A stretch of DNA of 41,633 bases from the NCBI GenBank assembly GCA_036272935.1, contig DATAXP010000024.1:1-41633 (forward strand), given 5' to 3'. The position numbers and the translations under genes were made by a program. The notes under the pieces are model-generated. The model was given only the letters and a program-made list of their open reading frames with translations. It did not search any database and had not been told where the DNA came from. Positions 35,460 to 41,633 of this stretch are shown one piece after another. This stretch comes from DATAXP01 sp036272935 (GTDB lineage: Bacteria; Planctomycetota; Planctomycetia; Pirellulales; PNKZ01). The stretch's first letter is position 1. The number at the start of each line of letters is the position of its first letter.

Positions 35460-36881
35460 CTATTTTCCCGCTGCCATGGCCAGCGTCACCAGGTACGGCA
35501 CCGGCGAGGCGCCGAGGGCGTTGAGCACCGTACCGCCTGCGGTGAATGTGTGCGTCACCCAGTCGGGTTTGCCGTACTTTTCGAGTGCCGCGCCACCTTC
35601 GCCGCCGCCAACATAGACCTCGACGCCGGCGTCCTTCATCCGCTTGAGCTGGCCGATGAACCGCTTCGTTCCCCCTTCGAAGCGTGGATCCTCGAACATG
35701 CCGAACACGCCGTTGTGGAACGCCACCGCCGTGCCACCCGCGGCCGCGGCGTGCTTCTGCTCTTCCAGGAACCTGCCGATCTCGCGCTCGAATAGTTCGC
35801 CGGTCTTGGGGCCGACGTCGAATTGCTGATCGCCGGGACCGATGGTCTCTGAGACTCGGCCGTCTTGCAGCACGAAGTCGCACGGCATCACAAACGCGAT
35901 CCCCTTGTTGCGCCCCGCGGTGAGCATCTTCTTGGCCTGCTCGATTCGCGACCGCTCGATGAAGTACGGCTTATCCTCGTGCCCCGGAGCCTCGGCGACC
36001 CCCAGCGAAAAGTCGCCGCCGGCGATCTCGGCATCGGCCTTCTTCAGCGCCATCGCCAACGAGCCGGCCGTGAACACCCACCGGATCGTGCCGCGCGAGA
36101 TCATTGCTTCCAGATCGTCGAGCTTGTCGATCTTCAGACCGCTGAACACCACCAGCTTCGTTTGCAGGCAGCGGAGCATCGGTCCGTCGAATTCCTCGGC
36201 CACGTAGCTGCCTAGCGCGACGCGGTCCATCGCCATTGGCACGATGGTGGTCGAGGTGTCGAGGCTGCCGGCCGAAAGCGCCTCGTTCACGTACACGCGC
36301 GCCACGCGATCGGCCATCTGATTGGCGAACTTCGCCAGCGGTTCGGCGAGCTTGTCGACGTCGTCGGGCGTGGCATCCCATAACGCGCGCTCAATCTTGT
36401 ACTTCCGCGTGTTCTCGAGCATCAGGATGCTGCCCGCGGCGGCCTCGCTGATCTGCTTGGTTAGGGCGTCGCTCACCGCTGCGGCCGCGTCATCGTACCA
36501 ATTGTCGACGAGCGCTACCGAGCAGTTCATGATCTCGCCCAGGCGCTTGGCCACCGCCTTGAGGCTTCCTTCGGGCTTGCGGCCGACATGGCCGAAGACG
36601 ATCTGCTTCCAGCCGTGTTCCTGGCCGAACTTCAATGTGTCGGCCATCGACCGCAGCCGCACGTCGCCGTCGCCCACGACGGGGCCGGGCTTCACGTCAA
36701 CGTCGCCGCGCACCAGAACAGGAGTACCGCGCGGCAGGTCGGCCAGCGAATCCAAGCGTGGGATCGCCTGTAAGTGCTGCTGCAAGGTTTGCGATCGCGC
36801 GGCCGGGTCGGCTCCTAACAAGGCACGCAGCAAGGACTTGATCGTCGCGGCGGAGACAGTTCGTGTGGCGGTAGCTGGCAT
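35460..36881 (-). CDS. pgk: Phosphoglycerate kinase (divergent)
   Basis: 473 residues from the ATG at 36881 (TTGGAG 6 bases upstream); an ORF start at 36914 is less likely. PGK makes ATP from 1,3-bisphosphoglycerate in glycolysis, in the cytoplasm. Motifs are recognisable but altered: VLVRGDVDVKPG for the usual RVDFNVP, FGHVGRKPEG for SHLGRP, LENTRKYKIE for LENTRFYKEE and VVFSGLKIDK for VLGGAKVSDK. FHNGVFGMFE stands for WNGPMGVFE and VGGGEGGAALEKYG for GGGDSVAAVEKFG. There is an N-terminal extension of about 40 residues, and the total is longer than the usual 390-420. The key Arg is kept near residue 58. It is the last gene of the ppk2-adk-pgk run. Confidence 0.85.
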   Translation of the reverse strand: MPATATRTVSAATIKSLLRALLGADPAARSQTLQQHLQAIPRLDSLADLPRGTPVLVRGDVDVKPGPVVGDGDVRLRSMADTLKFGQEHGWKQIVFGHVGRKPEGSLKAVAKRLGEIMNCSVALVDNWYDDAAAAVSDALTKQISEAAAGSILMLENTRKYKIERALWDATPDDVDKLAEPLAKFANQMADRVARVYVNEALSAGSLDTSTTIVPMAMDRVALGSYVAEEFDGPMLRCLQTKLVVFSGLKIDKLDDLEAMISRGTIRWVFTAGSLAMALKKADAEIAGGDFSLGVAEAPGHEDKPYFIERSRIEQAKKMLTAGRNKGIAFVMPCDFVLQDGRVSETIGPGDQQFDVGPKTGELFEREIGRFLEEQKHAAAAGGTAVAFHNGVFGMFEDPRFEGGTKRFIGQLKRMKDAGVEVYVGGGEGGAALEKYGKPDWVTHTFTAGGTVLNALGASPVPYLVTLAMAAGK

Positions 36882-37024
36882 GATCGACTCCAAGAAGGCA
36901 CTGCGCGTCGGCAATGAACGGTGCTCAATAGCCCCGATGAGCCCCTAGCAGATTAGCGGTCGAGTGGCGGCTTTGAAAGCCTTGCGGCGCGTGAGCAGCT
37001 GCAATTCTCGTGCGCGTCGCCTTG

Positions 37025-37699
37025 CTAGTGAACCGCAAGCGGCCGACCATTCACCGCCGCCAGTGCGACGAGTCCCAGCTTCGCGCGAATATCTTCCTGA
37101 ATCTCCGCGGCCGAGCGATCCCCTTCGACGTTCACGACCAGCTCCTTGCGGCGGAACAGATCCAGGATCGGAGCGGTCTTCTGATGATAGTCGTTCAGCC
37201 GCGATTGCAGCGCCTCGGGTGTGTCGTCGGCACGGGCTACCAGCGAGCCGCCGCACACGTCGCATGTGTCGGGCGATGCCGGCCGATGCAAGATCAGGTT
37301 GTAGTCGAGCCCGCACTTGCTGCACAGCCGCCGGTTCATCACACGCTTCGACGCCACGTCGTCGGCGACGTCGATATGGATCACCGCGTCGATATCGTAG
37401 CTTTCCAGAAAGAACTCGGCCTGCCGGCGGTTGCGCGGGAATCCGTCGAGAATGAAGCCGTAGTTCCAATCGTGCTGGTCGAGCCGGCCGCGGACAATCT
37501 CTTCCACAATGTCATCGGGGACCAACTCGCCGGCGTTGGTGAGCCGAGCGATCCGGGCGGCGAGCTTCGTGTGGCTTTGAATGTGCCAGCGGAAGATGTC
37601 GCCGACGCTGATGTGGACGAGCTTGAAATCCTTGGCCAGCAGCTTGGCCTGGGTGCCTTTGCCGCAGCCCTGCGCCCCCATGATGATGAACTTGCGCAT
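37025..37699 (-). CDS. adk: Adenylate kinase with zinc-type lid
   Basis: 224 residues from the ATG at 37699 (MRKFIIMGAQG); an ATG at 37708 would add three residues. The P-loop is GAQGCGKGTQ. The NMP-binding region includes HISVGDIFRWH, the DGFPRN motif follows, and the LID holds a four-cysteine zinc site (CSKCGLDYN, then CDVCGGSL). The enzyme interconverts AMP + ATP and 2 ADP in the cytoplasm. It lies 45 bases after ppk2 in the same direction, so the pair probably forms one mRNA, which is sensible because PPK2 and Adk together regenerate ATP from AMP or ADP. A 27-residue C-terminal extension follows the usual end. Confidence 0.95.
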   Translation of the reverse strand: MRKFIIMGAQGCGKGTQAKLLAKDFKLVHISVGDIFRWHIQSHTKLAARIARLTNAGELVPDDIVEEIVRGRLDQHDWNYGFILDGFPRNRRQAEFFLESYDIDAVIHIDVADDVASKRVMNRRLCSKCGLDYNLILHRPASPDTCDVCGGSLVARADDTPEALQSRLNDYHQKTAPILDLFRRKELVVNVEGDRSAAEIQEDIRAKLGLVALAAVNGRPLAVH

Positions 37700-37744
37700 A
37701 ACGATCATCCGCGCCGCGAACTGCGCGCAACCAGCAGACGTGAA

Positions 37745-38656
37745 TTAGTAGTAGTCGGGCACGAACGTCTGCCCTTCCATCGGCGGGCGCATGTACTCTT
37801 GCCCCGGCGGCCGCGGAGGCAGCTCGGGGGGCGTCGGCGTCAGGTCCTTGTACGGAATGCGCGAGAGAAAATGGCGCATGCAGTTGAGCCGGGCCAGTTT
37901 CTTGTTGTCGGCCTTCACCACGTACCAGGGATTCTGCTTCGTGTCGGTCGCGGCGAACATGGCGTCCTTGGCTTTCGAGTACTCGACCCACTTGGCCCGC
38001 GACTCGATGTCCATCGGGCTCAGCTTCCAACTGCGCGTCGGATCGTTCATGCGCCCTTGGAATCGGCACTCCTGCTCTTCATCGCTGACGCTGAACCAGT
38101 ATTTGACAAGAATGATGCCGGAACGGGTGAGCATTTGCTCGAACTCGGGGCAACTGCGCAGGAACTCCTTGTACTGTTCGTCGGTGCAGAAGCCCATCAC
38201 GTGCTCGACCCCGGAGCGGTTGTACCAACTGCGGTCGAACAACACGATCTCGCCGGCGCTGGGCAGGTGGGCCGCGTATCGTTGGAAGTACCAGCATGTC
38301 TTCTCGCGCTCGGTCGGAGTGCCCAGCGCCACCACGCGGCAGATGCGCGGGTTCATGCTCTCGGTGATCCGCTTGATGACGCCACCTTTTCCGGCAGCGT
38401 CGCGCCCCTCGAAGATCACCACGACCTTCAGCTTCTCGTGCTTGACCCATTCCTGGAGCTTGATCAGCTCGATTTGCAGGCGGGCCAGTTCCTTCTCGTA
38501 CGCCTTGCTTTTGATCTTGTGGGTCTTGGCTTTGATGTCGCCCTTGGCGTGGAAATACTCGTGCATCTCCGCGGCGTGACCATTGCCGAGATGAGCACTG
38601 CTGGAACCGTCGGGCGAATCTTCGGATTTGTTTTTCTTCTTCTCTTTGACCTTCAT
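37745..38656 (-). CDS. ppk2: Polyphosphate kinase 2
   Basis: 303 residues from the ATG at 38656, which has AAGGAG 6 bases upstream; the open frame from 38824 lacks this. A Lys/Glu-rich N-terminus precedes the PPK2 core. Walker A is FEGRDAAGKGG, Walker B FDRSWYNRSG, and the lid region carries TPTEREKTCWYFQRY. The C-terminal helices include ADNKKLARLNCMRHFLSRIP. PPK2 enzymes transfer phosphate from polyphosphate to nucleoside diphosphates (or monophosphates) in the cytoplasm; the residues seen suit the single-domain class but do not tell ADP- from AMP-use. It is followed by adk, then pgk. Confidence 0.93.
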   Translation of the reverse strand: MKVKEKKKNKSEDSPDGSSSAHLGNGHAAEMHEYFHAKGDIKAKTHKIKSKAYEKELARLQIELIKLQEWVKHEKLKVVVIFEGRDAAGKGGVIKRITESMNPRICRVVALGTPTEREKTCWYFQRYAAHLPSAGEIVLFDRSWYNRSGVEHVMGFCTDEQYKEFLRSCPEFEQMLTRSGIILVKYWFSVSDEEQECRFQGRMNDPTRSWKLSPMDIESRAKWVEYSKAKDAMFAATDTKQNPWYVVKADNKKLARLNCMRHFLSRIPYKDLTPTPPELPPRPPGQEYMRPPMEGQTFVPDYY

Positions 38657-38906
38657 GGCGGACTCCTTGCGCGTCACCGCAGCCGGAACTGACGAGGGTC
38701 CGCCCCCCTCGGTTTGTCGGGAATACAAAGTGCCGAGGGCGATAAGCAAATCTCGCGCCCCGATGCTTGCACACGCGGCGCGCGCCAGTCTCAGGCCCAA
38801 AAATCGCCGTAAATGCGCCGCCACACGTCACTGCTGCGCGTCGGCGTTGCCGAGACGATGCCCGACTTTCGAGCGATCGATGCCACACTCGCAATCGATT
38901 TGCCGG

Positions 38907-40592
38907 CTAGGGACTGCCGGACGACTGCATTGTCTGCTTCAGATCGACGACGTGCTCCTGAAGCAGCGTAAGTTGGCGTTCGATTGCCGCCCGCTTCTTT
39001 CGCAGGTGTTCGATGATGTTCTCGCCGTTCTTGCGCACCGTCTCGGCCCAGCCGGCGACCTTGTCGAGATCGTCCGACTGTTTGCTGATTTCAGCCATTG
39101 CCGCTTCGATGGCGGTGAAGTCGGCGCTTTGGGCCGCTCGCTGGTTGGCCGCTCGCACGCACAGCGCCCGGGCCAACGTGAGGCCGACACGCAGGTACAA
39201 GTCGGTGGCCGAGTCCTCGGCGTCCCACATCACCACCACGTCGTTGCCCCACCGCGCCACCGGCTCAATTCCCGCCGGCGCCGCCTTGCGTGAGAAGATG
39301 AACATGCCGACCTGTGCGTTGCGGTTCTTGCGCGCCTCGTCCAGCTCGTCGAGCGCCGCGCGCAGGTCGAACTTTTGCTTCTCCTTGGCTTCGATGACGA
39401 TGCGTGCCCCCGGAGCCGCCGAGTCAGGCCCCAGGGCGAGCACGCAGTCCCCCTTCTTGCAGTTCTTCAACAGACCGGTGCTGTTGCCGGTCGCTTCGGC
39501 AATGTCGCCCGCTTGCTGGGCGAGCCGATCAAGAAACTCGAATGCCACCGCCTCGAACTCGATGCCGTGCTGCGTGCCGCGCGCTGCCTCGGCACGCTTG
39601 GCAACCATCGACGCCAGCGCCACCTTCACTTCCTGCTGGAACTGCTGATTGCTCTTCTGATGCGTGTCGAGAATGCCGAGCATCTCGCGCTTCAGCCGCG
39701 ACAGCGACGAGTTCTCGTCGTCGAGCGTCAGATTGCCGCGGATCGCCTGGTCGGTGGCTTCGAGCATCTTTTTGAGCCGCGACAGCGCCGACTGGTCGTT
39801 GTTCAGCGAGAACTCGGCGGTGATGGTCTGCTGCGCGGTGGTGACGTTGCGCACGAGCTTGTACAGCGCCGAGCCTTCGTGCCCCAAGTCGAATTCCTTC
39901 ACCACTTCGTCGATCTTGCCTTGCAGATTGCGGGCAAGCTGACCGTTGGTCTCACTGAGTTGCCGCACCATGCGCGAAATCGCCCCTTGCTCGTTGTCGA
40001 ACGAGAACTCGCGCAGCACCGTCTCCCGCTGGTCGGCCAACTGCCGGCCGAACGTCTCACGCAGCGCGGTCAATAACCCCTGCGACTCGGTAGGGCTGAG
40101 CAGCTTCATCAGCGGGCTACTCGCACCGACGTGGGTGGTGAGCGTTCGACACAGTTCCGAGTCCTCGGCCCCGAGCTGCCTGCGCAGCATCTGCTCGAGT
40201 TCGCCGTCGCGCTCGATGAGCCGGTTGACGCGCTCCTGAAACCGGCCGGTTTTGGGATCGAAATACTCTTGCAGCGAACCAGCGAGCCGCGAATTAAGTT
40301 GCAGCGAGTGCTCGGCAAGCTGCTTTTCGAGCGCTGCAAGCATCTGCTGACATTCGCGCTGCACCAGCCCGGCATCGAGCTGTCCGCGCGCCTGCCGCAG
40401 GGCCAGCACACCGATCCGCAAGGCGCTGGTGGCGAACTCGTCGCGCTCTGGGCCTTCGGCATAGGCACTCAAGGCGGCGACCAGTTCCGGGTCGTCGATT
40501 TGCAGTTCCAAGAACAGCCGCGACAGCGGCTCGTCGCCGCAATCGGGTAATTCGCCGAGCAACTCGCGCTGAGCCTCAACGGTGCCTGCCAT
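38907..40592 (-). CDS. Unknown coiled-coil protein with PD-(D/E)xK nuclease-like C-terminal domain
   Basis: About 561 residues from the ATG at 40592; the frame continues upstream through repeat DNA. The first 190 residues are mostly helical. Four tandem units of about 30 residues follow (about 190-300), each carrying a variant of EFSLDNEQSALSRL. After a long helix, a domain near residues 340-440 has the order Glu (GIEFEAVAFEFL), Gly-Asp (KKGDCVLAL), about 15 residues, then Glu-x-Lys (IVIEAKEKQ), as in PD-(D/E)xK nucleases. The final 100 residues are again coiled-coil. The shape recalls RmuC-type proteins, but I do not recognise the family. It could act in DNA repair or defence; neither is shown by neighbours. 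Confidence 0.7.
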   Translation of the reverse strand: MAGTVEAQRELLGELPDCGDEPLSRLFLELQIDDPELVAALSAYAEGPERDEFATSALRIGVLALRQARGQLDAGLVQRECQQMLAALEKQLAEHSLQLNSRLAGSLQEYFDPKTGRFQERVNRLIERDGELEQMLRRQLGAEDSELCRTLTTHVGASSPLMKLLSPTESQGLLTALRETFGRQLADQRETVLREFSFDNEQGAISRMVRQLSETNGQLARNLQGKIDEVVKEFDLGHEGSALYKLVRNVTTAQQTITAEFSLNNDQSALSRLKKMLEATDQAIRGNLTLDDENSSLSRLKREMLGILDTHQKSNQQFQQEVKVALASMVAKRAEAARGTQHGIEFEAVAFEFLDRLAQQAGDIAEATGNSTGLLKNCKKGDCVLALGPDSAAPGARIVIEAKEKQKFDLRAALDELDEARKNRNAQVGMFIFSRKAAPAGIEPVARWGNDVVVMWDAEDSATDLYLRVGLTLARALCVRAANQRAAQSADFTAIEAAMAEISKQSDDLDKVAGWAETVRKNGENIIEHLRKKRAAIERQLTLLQEHVVDLKQTMQSSGSP

Positions 40593-40683
40593 AGAAAAAT
40601 CGACTCCGTTCGGATTCGTGGGCAAATGTTCAGCACAATATCGCATTTCGCGGACTGTCCGGCAACCAGCGGCGGCGGATGAA

Positions 40684-40777
40684 CCACCGAGGCACCGAGG
40701 CACGGAGAGGCACGGCGGAAGGAGACATTGGTGAGAGAAGAAGGCCGTAGCCCGTAGCCTGCAGCCCGAAGCCTGCC
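40684..40777. repeat. Two tandem-word elements in the spacer before ispD
   Basis: CACCGAGG/CACGGAGAGG-type words repeat at 40684-40715. GTAGCC/GAAGCC-type words (GTAGCCCGTAGCCTGCAGCC, then GAAGCC) repeat at 40747-40774. Both look like low-complexity intergenic elements and not genes. Confidence 0.55.
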
Positions 40778-40852
40778 GTTGACGCTTTGCAGCCAATGCA
40801 GAGAATACGGGCGTCGAGCGCCGTATTTTCCTTCTCAATCGCAGCGTGAGCC

Positions 40853-41593
40853 GTGGCTAAGTTCGCCGTCATTCTGCCGGCTGCCGGTCGCAGCAGCCGG
40901 TTCCGCGACAAGCACTACAAGAAGCCGTTCGCCCCCCTGGCGAACAAGGCGGTGTGGCTGCACTCGGCCGAGCGATTCCTGAACCGACAGGACGTGAAGC
41001 AGGTGCTGGTGGTCGTGTCGCCCGAGGACCGGGAGGAGTTCGACTCGAAATTCGCGGCGAATGTGATGATCTTGGGGATCGAGGTGGCGGCCGGCGGCAA
41101 AGAGCGGGCCGACTCGATCGAGAACGCGCTGGCGCGGGTGAAGCCGGAGATTGAGTTTGTAGCAGTACACGATGCCGCGCGGCCGCTGATTGCCGACGAG
41201 TGGATTACACGCGTGTTCGAAGCCGCCGAGCGCAGCGAGGCCGCGATCCTGGCCGTCCCGGTCGGCGGCACGCTCAAGCGCGTCGGCGGCGATCAATCGA
41301 TCCATGAAACGGTGCCGCGCGAAGGGCTATGGGAGGCGCAGACGCCGCAGGTGTTTCGCCGCAAGCTGCTCATGGACGCCTACGCCGCTCGCAAAGGGTT
41401 CAACGCCACCGACGACGCGCAGCTCGTCGAGCGCTTGGGGCGCAAGGTGACGGTGGTCACCGGCTCACCGATCAACCTGAAGATCACCACGCAAGAAGAC
41501 CTGCGCCTGGCCGAGCAGGCACTGAAGGCGATGCCGCGGCCGAAACTCTCGGGCCCGATCCATCCGTTTGCCGACGACGATATGTGGAGGTGA
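40853..41593 (+). CDS. ispD: 2-C-methyl-D-erythritol 4-phosphate cytidylyltransferase
   Basis: 246 residues starting at GTG 40853. The nucleotidyltransferase motif is ILPAAGRSSRF. It is followed by KKPFAPL (Lys), AGGKERADSIENAL (Arg/Ser), VAVHDAARPL (metal-binding Asp) and WEAQTPQVFRR, then NATDDAQLVERLG and INLKITTQEDLRLAE near the end. IspD couples CTP to MEP in the cytoplasmic non-mevalonate route to isoprenoids. The C-terminal 25 residues (PRPKLSGPIHPFADDDMWR) are an extension beyond the usual end. It is divergent from the coiled-coil/nuclease gene. No other MEP gene is in the window. Confidence 0.92.
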   Translation: MAKFAVILPAAGRSSRFRDKHYKKPFAPLANKAVWLHSAERFLNRQDVKQVLVVVSPEDREEFDSKFAANVMILGIEVAAGGKERADSIENALARVKPEIEFVAVHDAARPLIADEWITRVFEAAERSEAAILAVPVGGTLKRVGGDQSIHETVPREGLWEAQTPQVFRRKLLMDAYAARKGFNATDDAQLVERLGRKVTVVTGSPINLKITTQEDLRLAEQALKAMPRPKLSGPIHPFADDDMWR

Positions 41594-41633
41594 CCGAGGA
41601 AGCGGGGAGTAGGGGCTGAAGTTGAGCCCCCCG

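Noticed and set aside
38907..40592. Defence-island reading of the coiled-coil/nuclease gene
   Set aside because: No methyltransferase, helicase, toxin or other defence gene adjoins it, so a defence role stays a possibility only.
1..41633. tRNA, rRNA and riboswitches
   Set aside because: I saw no cloverleaf with a GGTTCGAATCC-like arm, no rRNA, and no THI-box upstream of the thiE fusion that I could support by eye.

Overview
The window looks like a chromosomal segment of a planctomycete, probably Pirellulales-like. This is an inference from gene content, not from a marker gene. The DNA is GC-rich. It carries a giant PEP-CTERM repeat protein, a Tat-exported Gfo/Idh/MocA oxidoreductase, TIM-barrel sugar isomerases, a prepilin-like protein, a ThiE with a Clp N-domain in front, an adenylate kinase with a zinc-type lid, and many short palindromic spacers between genes. 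I saw no rRNA, tRNA, CRISPR array, transposase, phage gene or plasmid gene.

Layout. 1-5.3 kb is one huge repetitive surface/export protein that enters from the left edge. 5.5-9.4 kb is a probable operon: a DoxX-like membrane protein overlapping a Tat-secreted oxidoreductase, then a sugar isomerase and a PHA-system-like protein. Palindromes separate the last three genes. 9.5-13.4 kb holds envelope or scaffold genes: a Spy-like secreted protein, an STN-domain protein, a HEAT/TPR protein and a prepilin. 13.4-15.3 kb (minus) is a CorC/CNNM-type membrane protein coupled by an ATGA overlap to a CYTH-domain protein. 15.6-16.2 kb is a membrane-anchored thioredoxin.

16.2-22.4 kb (minus) is a tight run: a Clp_N-ThiD2-ThiE fusion, then an RND efflux permease overlapping its stop codon, then the periplasmic adaptor 3 bases further on. 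22.6-25.9 kb holds a small TPR membrane protein and clpC, which ends in a strong intrinsic terminator. 26.0-26.5 kb (minus) has two very small membrane proteins with strong Shine-Dalgarno sites, divergent from a two-TM RCK potassium channel at 26.8-27.9 kb. After that come an aldehyde dehydrogenase, an unknown membrane protein, a second exported TIM-barrel isomerase, and a large TIGR03546-like/AsmA-like membrane protein.

33.7-34.8 kb is prfB, which needs a programmed +1 frameshift at CTT TGA C and would be split or mis-started by simple ORF calling. A 628-base repeat-rich spacer follows, with five alternating copies of a GGGTAC word and a paired-hairpin element. 35.5-38.7 kb (minus) holds ppk2, adk and a divergent pgk, all phosphotransfer enzymes. 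38.9-40.6 kb is an unrecognised coiled-coil protein with a PD-(D/E)xK-like nuclease core. The window closes with ispD.

The points most worth a second look are: the Clp_N-ThiD2-ThiE fusion, whose linker is encoded by a 31-base palindrome also found after another gene; a heptamer hairpin that appears to encode the signal peptide of the STN protein; the coiled-coil/nuclease protein; the alternating GGGTAC array; and the DoxX/Tat-oxidoreductase pair.
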